A stretch of DNA of 64,000 nucleotides from contig CANTFL010000561.1 in assembly GCA_947650285.1 (NCBI GenBank), forward strand, positions 1-64,000, in the 5' to 3' direction. The translations under genes and the position numbers were made by a program. The notes beneath the pieces were generated by a model, which was not told the DNA's origin, made no database searches, and saw nothing but the letters and a program-made list of their open reading frames with translations. Shown piece after piece: positions 44,486-54,257 of this stretch; positions within the stretch are counted from its first letter, which is position 1, and each line of letters opens with the position of its first letter. Source of the stretch: Hyaloperonospora brassicae (lineage: Eukaryota > Oomycota > Peronosporomycetes > Peronosporales > Peronosporaceae).

Positions 44486-46297
44486 TTACTGCTTGAAAAG
44501 CATCATGCTCGGTGCTAGTCCAGCACCATTCCACATTTTTTTAAGGAGATTGGATAATGGTCGAGCCATGTCTGCATAGTTTGCACTATACTTGTGTAAG
44601 TAATTGGCAAGACCAATCCACTTACGTAAGTCCTTCTGGTTCTTAGGAATCGGCCAATCGACTATGGCTTTTATCTTAGCGGGATCCGCTCTAATACCAC
44701 GCTTCCCAATGAAGCACCCTAAAAAGGGAATCTCTTCTGCACCAAAGATGCACTTAGAGTAGTTGGCATACAACTTGTTTGTGCGGATGCATTCGAGCAC
44801 TACTCGTAAATGGTCGATGTAATTATCCACATCTGACCGGCCGTTCATAGCACGACTATGGACAAAGATGTCATCAAAGTAGGTCTGTGCGTAACCTCAG
44901 AGAGGCCGAAATAGTTGCGTCACAAGACGATTGAACGTAGTTGGCGCGTTTGACAAGCCCTGTGGCATTACTAGCCACTCCCAGAGCATACCACTCGGGG
45001 TACTAACCGCTGTTAGCGGGATATATTTCTCATGCATGAGTAATTGGTAATAACCATCGACTAAATCGAGTGCACTGTACATTGTACATCCCACCATATT
45101 GTTCTGAAGAACATCTTTCCGAGGGATTGGTGTCTGAGCCGTGATCGTGACAGCCTTAAGCTTATTGAAAGCATGAACAATGCGCCACTTTCCATTGGGC
45201 TTTATAACACAAAATGTGGGCGTGGAATGAGGAGATTTGCTCTCACGAACCATGCCCGCTGCGTGCTTTGCACAAAAGAATTCGTCAATGAAGTCACACT
45301 GTTCCTTCGGTAAAGGCCACTGCCGTGTTACGCAGTATTTAGTTCCAGGAACCAAGTCAATTTCATGACGTACACCTCTATCGGGAGGTAAGACGGACGG
45401 TGGGTTGTGACACACCACGTCCTGAAACTCCTTCACCAAAGGATAGAACGGATCAAGAGGATCCTTAAGGATCGAAGATCCACTACGGGTATCCAATGCC
45501 GCCCTTGTAACCTCACGGACAGACTCGTCCAATAACGAGGATGAGTTCAACTTAATATCTGGTCGAATGACCACTAGCTCGGATAATTCTCCTGCCTGTA
45601 AGGCTTGGCTAAATTCGCCGTCAGACATTTTGTCTAGTTGAAAAAGAGTATCCAAAGATGGAAGAGTCTCAAGACTAATATTGCCATCAACATGGCCAGT
45701 CAACCCATTGACAAGTGTATATAGTGTATTATTACTATTATCACTTCGTGACTTCTTAAACGTTGGGCGCTTAACAGTTGCCACCCTACGCTGGAATCGT
45801 TTCCTCACAGAAACAGTACGCCTCCTAGAGGCCGGGGTAGTCGGGTCCCCGTGATTTCTATTTGTCTTAGCACGCTCTAGACGAGAGCTCATGTCTTGAA
45901 CGACATCTGGTAAAGTGTTACGTAACTCAAACACTTCACCCAGTGGATTTACACGGACCACTTCACGTACAGCATTCGGGCCTAGCCCTGAACACTCTGG
46001 CTTCTCGCCATCAATGTCATTACCGACATCCAGTGATGTGCCATCACGGCCGCCCTCACTCTGTGTAATTTCACGTGCCATCGCACTGACATCATGGAAA
46101 ATTATTCCTTTATGTCCCGCCCGTAGGCCAACCATGCTTGACGCATGCAGTGACTCATTATCACAACGAGCATCACTCGACGAAGTACTACTCTCTTCAA
46201 ACACATTAGAAGAGCTCCGCTCCATATTCATGTCATAGACATTCGAGCTAGTTAGCTCTGACACACCAATGTCCAGCACATTGACATCTTCCGCCAC
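44486..46297 (-). pseudogene. reverse transcriptase of gypsy element D (frameshifted)
   Basis: 46297-44897 is a 466-codon open frame. A pre-RT linker is followed from about 45500 by FQDVVCHNPPSVLPPDRGVRHEIDLVPG, RQWPLPKEQCDFIDEFF, STPTFCVIKPNGKWRIVHAFNK, SALDLVDGYYQLL and WLVMPQGLSNAPTTFNRLV. After a frameshift, the strand opposite ~44850-44885 gives TYFDDIFVHSRA with the catalytic YxDD intact. 44848-44486 gives the thumb (LYANYSKCIFGAEEIPFLG). It is one or two lesions from an open RT frame. Confidence 0.9.
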
Positions 46298-46300
46298 TGA

Positions 46301-46765
46301 CTAGCGCCAATAGTGCTTTTGTTGCCTAGCAAAGGTGGGTTCATGACTCTCCAAAGCTTCCCTAGGAACATTGCGCGTGGCAACCAAGGTCTTAGACCTC
46401 CAATCGATCCATGGTTCATGGCATTCAAGCCATGCCATGCCTAGGATGAGATCGTATCTCGAATACAAGTCAAGGACGAGACTGCGTTTTGTGCTATTAA
46501 AGTCCAAAAACTTTACGCCCAAGTTCAACGGAACTTTAGGAACAGTAACGCGACTACCCGTCGCTAAACAAACGGTGATCAAATCACCTTCATGCTCTTT
46601 ATGCGCTTCAGCATATCGCTGACTTCTCTCAAAGTAACGACGTCGAGCATAATTGCATGATGCTTTGGAGCCGATTAGGCTCGACCAATGCTTCTCAAAG
46701 CCTTTAACTTTTGCCTCGGCGACTAACAAGCCAGGCTTGTATCCACGCTCTGTGCTTGCTGGCAC
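46301..46765 (-). pseudogene. retropepsin-like protease of gypsy element D
   Basis: Open frame reading GFEKHWSSLIGSKASCNYARR and DLYSRYDLILGMAWLECHEPWIDW. The catalytic D(S/T)GA is replaced by GSKA, so the protease is probably inactive even though the frame is open. Confidence 0.78.
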
Positions 46766-46941
46766 GGAGCTCTGTGGGGCTAAGCCCTGTGTTGCTCTAC
46801 CTCGTAGAGAAGTAACAGGACTCAGTTCTACCCCATTAGGGCACCCCGCGACTACCGGGTGTCGACGTTTCCCCGTGCCATACCAAGTTTCTGGTTAAGG
46901 CTGGGGTTTCGACCCGTAGAAGTAGGTCTTTGATTACGCAA

Positions 46942-47895
46942 AGGACAAGTGGGACGCAAGTGTTTAGTGCTTCCGCACATATAACAGCGTCTCACCTCCT
47001 GTCATGCTCGGCAACATGAAGCTCAGCTTCACCTTCATCTTCATCATTGCTGAGATCCATCGTTTCGGGCTTACATTAAGCTGAGCTATTTGCTGAGGTT
47101 GTCCTCGCATAGCTTAGGTTGTACCCATTCGAACCAAGTCTTGCTGACTTAAAGTTATGCTCGCATTCTGAGCGATGCTAACAGCCTCCTCAAAAGTCGA
47201 GGGATGGACTCGAAAGACCTCAGTCCTGGCAACGCCAGTGCAAAGACCATTCATGAAGACTGTCACGTAGACGGTCTCATAGAGAGAGTCGGACTGCATG
47301 GCAGCCATCAGAGTTGTCAACTCCTGGACATAGTCCGTTAACTCGTTCTTACCCTGACGGGTGGACAAGAAGCGTGAGCGCACGCGATATGCCTGGTTAG
47401 GCGGTGAGAAAACTCGAAAAAGGTCCAACTTGAGCGAATCCCACGTGAAAAACGCCAAGTTGACCGACGTGCCACACGTCAAAGCCCACTTTCTCGCTCT
47501 TCCATCGAGCTTAGAGATAGCCAGCGAGACCCGCTGGTTCTCAAGTGAGATGAGATCAGAGTCCATGGCCATCTCAATCACACGGATCCGGAGGGTAACG
47601 TTTTCCCCCTCCTTCCCGGAGTAACATTTAACGTCCACCCGAAGGGGACGAGGCTTAGCTTCTTCTGGTGGCATAGCCACATAGCGTGTCGGCATAGCCG
47701 ACGCTACTTGGTTTTGAACCTGCCCTACAAGGGCCGTTATATACTGCATGAAGGTCTCGACTAGTGCACTGAGCACATCGGGACGTTATGCAGCGAGAAA
47801 CTCCACGTATTCAGGTCCTACGGCCGCGGTCAGCTTATCAAGCGCGACCTTTTGGGCCTCAGAGAGGGGGGTGGATTGCTCTATCCTCACAAAGG
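46942..47895 (-). pseudogene. gag of gypsy element D
   Basis: Begins MRIEQSTPLSEAQKVALDKL near 47893 and meets an in-frame stop at about 47787, where element A has Gln. 47776-47114 is then open with the gag core (WDSLKLDLFRVFSPPNQAYRVRSRFL). A zinc knuckle CYMCG...KHLRPTC is readable at 46945-46986 in a shifted frame. Confidence 0.85.
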
Positions 47896-47925
47896 ATCAG
47901 TCGTTACCGACTCAGGCGTGGATTG

Positions 47926-47941
47926 ACTACGAGTGCTACCA
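47926..47941 (-). other. primer binding site of gypsy element D
   Basis: The minus strand reads TGGTAGCACTCGTAG two bases after the 5' LTR. Its first eight bases fit the UGCUACCA end of initiator tRNA-Met. Confidence 0.65.
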
Positions 47942-47943
47942 AA

Positions 47944-48418
47944 TGTAGCGGATCTACACAGCTCCTTAAGTCAGAGGAAGACTTAACGCTCTTACGAGCA
48001 ACTTTGGTTCTACGAACCCGACTCAGAGAGTCAACAAGCTCAGAGAGCTTACGGTCCCCGTTCCTGAGGGACCAAACGATTCAAAAGAATCACAGTACAG
48101 AGTGCTCAGGAGCAGCTACCTTCACAGGTATTGCTAACTCCTATCGATCAAAGACGCCTCGTAAGGCACGTGTCTTTCAGTGATCAAAAGGGGAACTGAA
48201 TTTTTATTTCTTTAATTAACCTAAAAGAACACCTTAGAACAACGTATTTAACCTGCCCTAAATAACCTCTTCAAAGATCTAGCAACCATTTGATGACAGA
48301 CATCAGTCTTCAACAATTGATACACTCACTGTGTTCTAAAATTACTTTATAGGGTACCCCCTCTCTTGTGTGCACCACACCTATCGTCGACTACCAGCCG
48401 ACGTGTAACCCCGTTACA
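47944..48418 (-). repeat. 5' LTR of gypsy element D (475 bp)
   Basis: Plus-strand ends TGTAGCGGAT and ACCCCGTTACA. It is the transcription-initiating LTR for the minus-strand element and is followed by the target duplication ATATC. Confidence 0.95.
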
Positions 48419-49299
48419 ATATCTATTACGAAAACGGAGTATCCCATCTTATGGTTGGTAGCCTGGGCACCAGTGAAGAGGCGGGATCACAAGAGCAAGT
48501 TTATTAGCTCCGCTCCACCACACTCACTGCGGGACCAAATCCGCAGCTGTGTCAAGTGCTAAAGGTTAAAGAAGAAGACAATCTATAGCACTTGCCTACA
48601 GGAGATGATTCGAGATCAAGATCGGGAGGAGCCGACTCGCGGTGACGCGAGCACTGCAAGATCTAATGCGGTGTCATAATCAATTTTAAATCGATCGATA
48701 TCGACGATGCAAGACGTAAAAGAGCCATCTCCGAATGCAAGTTCAGCAAATGGACGAATGATGGAGAAAGCTCGTGGCAACACCACAAATTCAACGAGCG
48801 CAACATTCGCAGAGACAGTGCGTGACAATACGGAAAGCGTCACGAGAGCAAGTGCGCTATCCGAAAATCCAATGATCCGCGCGCACTATCGACCAAATTC
48901 GAATGAGAAAGCCGAAAGAGCTGTTCGTGACGACGACACACAAATGATGTGTCAAACTACAAATGTGAGATAGAAGCGTTCCCAGGATTTTCAACGCGAC
49001 ATCGCAAGCAATCTGCAAAATAGTGCGAGGTTAATCAAGCCGTCGCTTCACCTCATAGAGAAAACATAGCTATCGCTGCGTCGTTGCTCGTTACGTCCGC
49101 CATGGCGAGACATAAGTCAGGTGAGGAGCTTTCGGCATCGCGGGACTTTGGGTCGTACCGAGCGTCGCTTTACACACCAGATACACACCTTTATAATAAA
49201 GCGTGTAAAGGAAAGACAGGTCTTCAATGTCATAAAAAATTGACGCTGGTCAAGCGAGACAAGCACATGCCTTTGTTGCGATCAATATGGGGCTCTTGA

Positions 49300-50644
49300 A
49301 AGAAAAAGGACGTTAATGTAGCAGTGGAGCGCAACAAAGCGCGACTCGTAGCAAGAGGCGACGAACGAGTCGTTGCGCGACTACCACCTTACGTCGTCTG
49401 CGGTGTTAAACATCACAAGCGTGAAAATTATTTGGCAGTGATTCGCCTCCAGGCGTGCGAGCTTTACACTTCGATATGCCGAGCGCACACCTGAAGGCGT
49501 CCAAAGAAGACGGGATCAACGGCTACGGGTGCTAGAAGGCATAACTGTCAGCAAAAAAGAACTGGCGCATATCGATACGAAAGACAACAGTAAAGCGCGT
49601 TTGAAGCTTGTAAAGGACCTGTGCGGGCTGACACAAGCAGGTGGACTGTCGGACAAGATGTAAGAAAATACGTTAGCGGACATCATGTACAAGCAGTCAG
49701 TCACTGACTCGTGTGTGTACTTTTGGACATCGAGCGAAGACGCAGCGATAGTGAGAACGTACCTAGGCGACCAGCTAGCAACCGCGACGAATGGGAAGTT
49801 GATGGTCGACTTTTGAAACGCAATGAAGTTGCTTAAGCTTAAGAGCTCGGAATCAGCCGATCACTTTCTTGAATGTGGATCAGCTACACGGACGGAGCTG
49901 GATATGCGATCGATCAGGTACAATCCATCGTTTAATTACTGCACAAAGATGGAATGGAAGTAGCAAAACAGTGCGTGCGCCGATCGCGGACGAGTCTTCA
50001 CTCGAGCCAGACCGTGGAAGCGCACATCAGCTGCCTTTAACAGAAACCGTAATCACGGAACAAACGATTATGCAGTGAATTCAGTCGCTGGTCGGCAGCC
50101 TTCCCTAAATCTTTTGTTGCAGTTGAGTCGACGTCGCCTACGCAGTACACCGTGCGACACGTCCGAGTCATGAACCAACAGACCACGACCTCAAGGTCGC
50201 AAAGCGGCTTCTGTGGTACCTCGCAGGCACCGCGAGCTATAGATTACGATGAGAGGTGACGTGGCCGTGTACGAGGAGCTAGCGACGACGAAAAGAGATA
50301 CTCTGATGAGCACAGTGCGTCTTGCGTTTTACATAGACGTGGACTAAGCACCGGGCAAAGCAACTTGCAAGTCAATCAGCGGAGCTATGGTGTACCTAGG
50401 CAATGTACCGTTGATGTGTCGAGTGAAGCAGCAGTCAGATGTGACACTGTCAACAGCGGTGGTCGAGTTCGTGGTTCCTCTGTGTGTCTGAAGGAGCTAC
50501 TTAATTCTAAAATTTCGTGGAAGAAATTAGTGTGCAAGTTAACCTGCCGATGAGCAGTTATGTGGACAATCAAGCAGCTATGAAGCAACTGAGGGGCGAA
50601 GCGACGCCGGGCGCACAGAAGCACGTAAAAATAAAGGTCAAGTT
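49300..50644 (+). pseudogene. reverse transcriptase and RNase H of copia element C
   Basis: Readable copia blocks in order: DVNVAVERNKARLVARG (about 49313-49363), KLKSSESADHFL and ISYTDGAGYAIDQ (49830-49920), SPTQYTVRHVRVMNQQ-like and KVAKRLLWYLAGTASY (50110-50240). Then KATCKSISGAMVYLGNVPLMCRVKQQSDVTLSTAVVEF (50358-50470) and YVDNQAAMKQLRGEATPGAQKHVKIKVKF (50560-50644), the RNase H domain. Stops and frameshifts occur throughout. The coding sequence is then split by the solo LTR and resumes at 51087 with KFVRDKLEKGDFKP. Confidence 0.85.
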
Positions 50645-51086
50645 TGTTACGGAGCACCGACAACTACGTGCTGGTCTACCAGTACGGAGTTAACTTTCAC
50701 TGACAACAGTGAAGATCTGTGCCATGTTATGTATTGCACTTATAAAGAGGAAGGTAAGCGACAAGTTAAGGACTCAAATCGTGGTTAAAGTAAAACTGTT
50801 ATTTATTACAATTAACTCCTATCAATCTTGTTTCTCTTGTTCGTTCTGACTTAATTATATTGATATAACTAAACGTATGATGACGTCTACTCACCACCCA
50901 TTGCGCGGCGTCTAGCAGCGATTGGTGGGTTGATATCATCTCAATATCAACCAATGAGCAGATCCTTCGGTCATCATAACAATATCTCTATGCAAAAAGA
51001 TATTGTTAAAAGAATATTCAACGTAATATCCTTTATGGTCAGTTTAGCCTTGATGATAATGTCATGTAACGGGCTACCCCGTTACA
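50645..51086 (-). repeat. solo LTR (442 bp) with perfect 5-bp target duplication
   Basis: Plus-strand ends TGTTACGGAG and CCCCGTTACA. Flanked by AAGTT at 50640-50644 and 51087-51091. Removing the LTR and one AAGTT restores the copia RNase H reading (KFVRDKLE). In its own orientation it begins with the perfect hairpin TGTAACGGG GTAG CCCGTTACA. It belongs to the same family as the 5' LTR of element B. Confidence 0.93.
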
Positions 51087-51247
51087 AAGTTCGTGCGAGA
51101 CAAGTTGGAAAGGGGGATTTTAAACCTAACGAACGTGGCCACAGAGGAGATTCTCGCAAACGTGCTGACAACGAGCCTAGCAGCGCTGCGGATGCTGGCT
51201 CTTCGTGAGAAGATAGGACTGGTGTAGCACCAACACAGTGAGGGGAT

Positions 51248-51472
51248 TGTTGTAGGAAGGAGTGTTGTATGCACTGCGTCTTATATATCGAGCGACAGAG
51301 GTAGATGACAGACGAGGAGTCGCCGTGATGCGAAGAGGCGCCTGAGACCTTTGCGTAAAAGTTGAAGTGTGAGCGCAGTTGCATGCAAGAGCGAGATAGA
51401 AAAACACAGTCTGCAAAAAGAAACATCATTTGCGCATCTGAAGCACTGACGCCCACGGATGCAAAGTCATCA
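51248..51472 (+). repeat. 3' LTR of copia element C (approximate)
   Basis: Partner of 36273-36502. It starts TGTTGTAGGAAGGAGTG, with clear but imperfect identity that includes several small indels, so the element is old. Confidence 0.78.
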
Positions 51473-52471
51473 GGACCTGTGTAAGAGTTGATGGATTATC
51501 ATGAAGCGCAAGATCATTACAGCAAGAACCCCCCCCCCCTCTTGCTTTTGTTTACCGTCCAATCGTTTGATACTACGCACTGTCGTTCTTGTACACTTAC
51601 ATCGCAGGCGTACAGAACAACATATAGCATGATCAACTGCAAGGCGCTCGGTCCGAACTTTTTATCTTCCTGCGCAGTACTTTGCTTAAGCATAAAAAGA
51701 GGAACATGTGTGATCAACGACGAGTCTTCAGTACAAAGTACATGCAGACTCAGGTACCGGTGTCCCGGGCATGCGTACAGGCGCTGAAAGCCGCCACGTG
51801 CTTTTCCGTTTCATCTACGGCCTCTGTGATTGCTTGAGCGTTGTCTCGCACGTACGTCAGAAGGGTGACCACGTCTTGCCAACTGGTGTAGAAGTCCGCC
51901 CTTCGCTAGCACTCGATGGTGTGTACTGCGTTTGTCTGCACTGTGTAATGGCGCACGGAAGTGATTGACGCGGTCAGCCATTGAGCTGTGCGTCCTGACA
52001 CAATCGTCGACAAGTAGGATCAGCGAACACGCAGGAACTTCAGTGCATTTGCAATTGAAGTGTCCAAGACTCGCAGGGCTGTGACGTACATACGCACATC
52101 GAAGTAAAACGACCAGCGGCGACACCGTCTTGGCCATCAGAAACAGGGGCTGACCCGCGTCCCTCGAATGTGCATCTACGGCTATCAAGCCGTCAATTGG
52201 AGCGCACTTACTCTTCGGTCACAACAGCGGTAGGCAGCGTTGTTGCGTATGACCTGCTTTACTGACATTTATGCTTAGACACGTGCATGCACGTACGAAA
52301 CAGAGTCAACGTGAACGCGCGCACACTTGTAGATATCAAACAGACGGGGAGGACAATTGCTGCTATCAAAACAGAACAGAGCGGCTGTCAGGTATGCAGC
52401 GGTTCTTTATTGCAGTTAAACCATGACTGGTCTCGCGCTAACTGCTTGTCTTCAGCTCCGTCGATGCATCA
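51473..52471. other. intergenic DNA downstream of the S33 gene
   Basis: Contains a C11-C12 homopolymer near 51529 and short open frames only. A 125-codon minus-strand frame at 52188-51811 shows no motif. No gene is supported. Confidence 0.5.
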
Positions 52472-54257
52472 TCAAAACGCCGCTTTCACTTTTCCGTTCT
52501 GCGCCGCTGGGGCCGAGACATCGCCGTACGTGTCGTCCGTACCGAAGTAGGTTTTCGCGACTACGGGCGACACCTTCATGTTGAACGCAGGCATTTTACC
52601 CACGCAGGACTTGTCCACGCGCTTGAGGTTAGCGTTACTCGAAACGTACGAGAGCAGCAACTCCATTCCGCAGTTCTTGCTACCAACTCCAAACGGAGTC
52701 GTTTCGATCGTCACCCCCGGCGCGTAGTCGAATGCAACGAGTTCCTTCTTCGAAGTGTCGAGCGTCCCAAACAAACTCTTGGCGTGCTTGAAATGATTCT
52801 CTGGGTCCAGTCTGCCATGCATCATTAGCACGCTGGCATGGCTGGGGACAGCCGCTGGCTTGTCCCAGTACTGGTCGTGCGGGTACGTGATGGAGTCGGC
52901 TTTGTACTGATAGATTCCTACTTCTTCACACGCCGGAGACCGCTCTTTCGAGTAGCGACAAAACCAGCAAACCGCTGTGTAAGCTGGTTCGTTGGTCATG
53001 CTCAGAGTCTTATACCGAGTTAGCAGGTCGCTGGCAAGTGGCGACGGTGTCTCCCACATTTCGGAGAACTTAACCAGCATTGTGCGCACGTCCGAATTGA
53101 AAGCCTCGGACCTGTACGGTACCGAATCCTGTTCGGCGATGGCTAGAGAGAGGTGCGTCAAGACTTCGCGGTCGTCGCGGTTGCATCGATCGAGCCTGAA
53201 TACCAACGATGGAATCAAGGATCGCGTGCTTGGATTCAACAGAAGACCGGCCAGTTTATGCCGAACGCCAATGGATGGGTCGCCCCCAGACTCCAATGCC
53301 ATTGATTTAGCACAGGTCGACGTAGAATTGCTGCCGAATCTCCGAAGCACATTATGAAGCGTAGCAGACAGACTGGTGGATTCGAAGTGAGATGCGCAGT
53401 CGACGTCATGCGCGCACAGCTTCATGAAACGCTCGCCCACGTCGCTGAAGTCGACATCATACTGTGTCACATAGGCCTTCTCGTCCGGTGCTACCGAATA
53501 GGCCATGGCGCTGTCCAAAACGTATCCGTTCACGCTTGGCGGACTCAACTGCATCAGGCGCTGGACGGCCATCGTGCCGTAGCTCACGCCGTACACGATT
53601 GTACTCGCGTCGTTCGTGTGCTTGGAGATGAAGGTGGAAATGTCCATTGCAGCGCTCGTGGTTGAGAACGAAGCAAGGTTTCCATACGCTTTCTGCAGCT
53701 TCTCAGCACACTCGGGAATCTCCAACCACACCATCTCAGGCTCGTTTTGACCCGTCGTCTGCTCACCTACCTCGCAATGGAGCCGTGTACTCCGTCCCGC
53801 GCCGCGAAGGTCCATCGTGTACACGTTGACTGCTCCTTTCAGTCTTTTGTGCAGCGTCACCATCGATTGTTCCACTACACACACCCACACGAGTCATCAA
53901 TTAGTTCCTTGCTATAGCATGGTACACTCAAAACCTCCACTTGCCTGGGGTCGACTCAGTCCCAGAGATCAGCCACACGTTCGCTGCGTTATCCACCCCG
54001 TCCCCCTTGGCACGCAACCGCTTGACGAACACCTCAATGGTCGGCTTCACGTTCACCGGTACCTTACAGATACCAGAGTGACACAACGGAGCCTCGTAGG
54101 TCACGCACTCGGCCTCGTATTCGTCTTCGCCGGGAATGGTGAACGCCGAGCAAGGTTTCCATCCGGGAAATGAACGGACCGAAGTGGAATTGAAAGCGGC
54201 CGCGCACCGGCCGATCAATCCAGTCGCGAGAAGGCTCAGCGCGAGAGGAAGATGCAT
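52472..54257 (-). CDS. secreted S33-family alpha/beta-hydrolase (tripeptidyl-aminopeptidase-like), possible pseudoenzyme
   Basis: Predicted 571-aa secreted protein of the alpha/beta-hydrolase fold, peptidase S33 type. Exons on the minus strand are 54257-53945 and 53874-52472. The signal peptide is MHLPLALSLLATGLIGRCAAA. Then ALKGAVNVYTMDLRGAGRST-like core sequence, nucleophile elbow GVSYGT with Ser202, C-terminal HGRLDPENHFKHAK with Asp461, and CGMELLLSYVSS. Two features are odd. The usual oxyanion motif after VWL (GGPG-like) is replaced by SGTESTP at the splice junction. The position where family members have a catalytic His reads FDYAPGVTIE (about residues 486-495), with no His nearby. It may therefore be inactive or use an altered mechanism. 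Frame and signal peptide are intact, so it is not an obvious pseudogene. Confidence 0.85.
53875..53944 (-). other. GC-AG intron of the S33 gene (70 bp)
   Basis: On the minus strand the donor is CAG/GCAAGT and the acceptor GTGTGTGTAG. The flanking exons are 313 and 1403 nt, and only this pair gives phase 1 on both sides and the continuous VEQSMVTLHKRL. No GT donor in the area fits the phase. Confidence 0.75.

Larger units (their letters stand above)
40837..48418 (-). mobile_element. complete Ty3/gypsy chromodomain element D (7582 bp)
   Basis: Two 475-bp LTRs with TG...CA ends differ at about six positions. The element is flanked by a perfect 5-bp duplication, ATATC, at 40832-40836 and 48419-48423. 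On the minus strand: primer-binding site, gag with zinc knuckle, protease, reverse transcriptase, RNase H, integrase, chromodomain and polypurine tract. On the plus strand: a 375-codon antisense ORF. The polyprotein has several stops and frameshifts. It sits inside copia element C. Confidence 0.95.
36273..51472 (+). mobile_element. Ty1/copia element C, decayed and interrupted twice
   Basis: Plus-strand element with ~225-230 bp LTRs at both ends. gag with a zinc knuckle, a gag-pre-integrase plus integrase block, and reverse transcriptase plus RNase H follow in that order. Integrase before reverse transcriptase is the copia arrangement. The body is split by a complete gypsy element (40837-48418) and by a solo LTR (50645-51086). 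Without those insertions and their duplications it is about 7.2 kb. No target-site duplication is visible at its ends. Reading frames are broken throughout. Confidence 0.8.
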
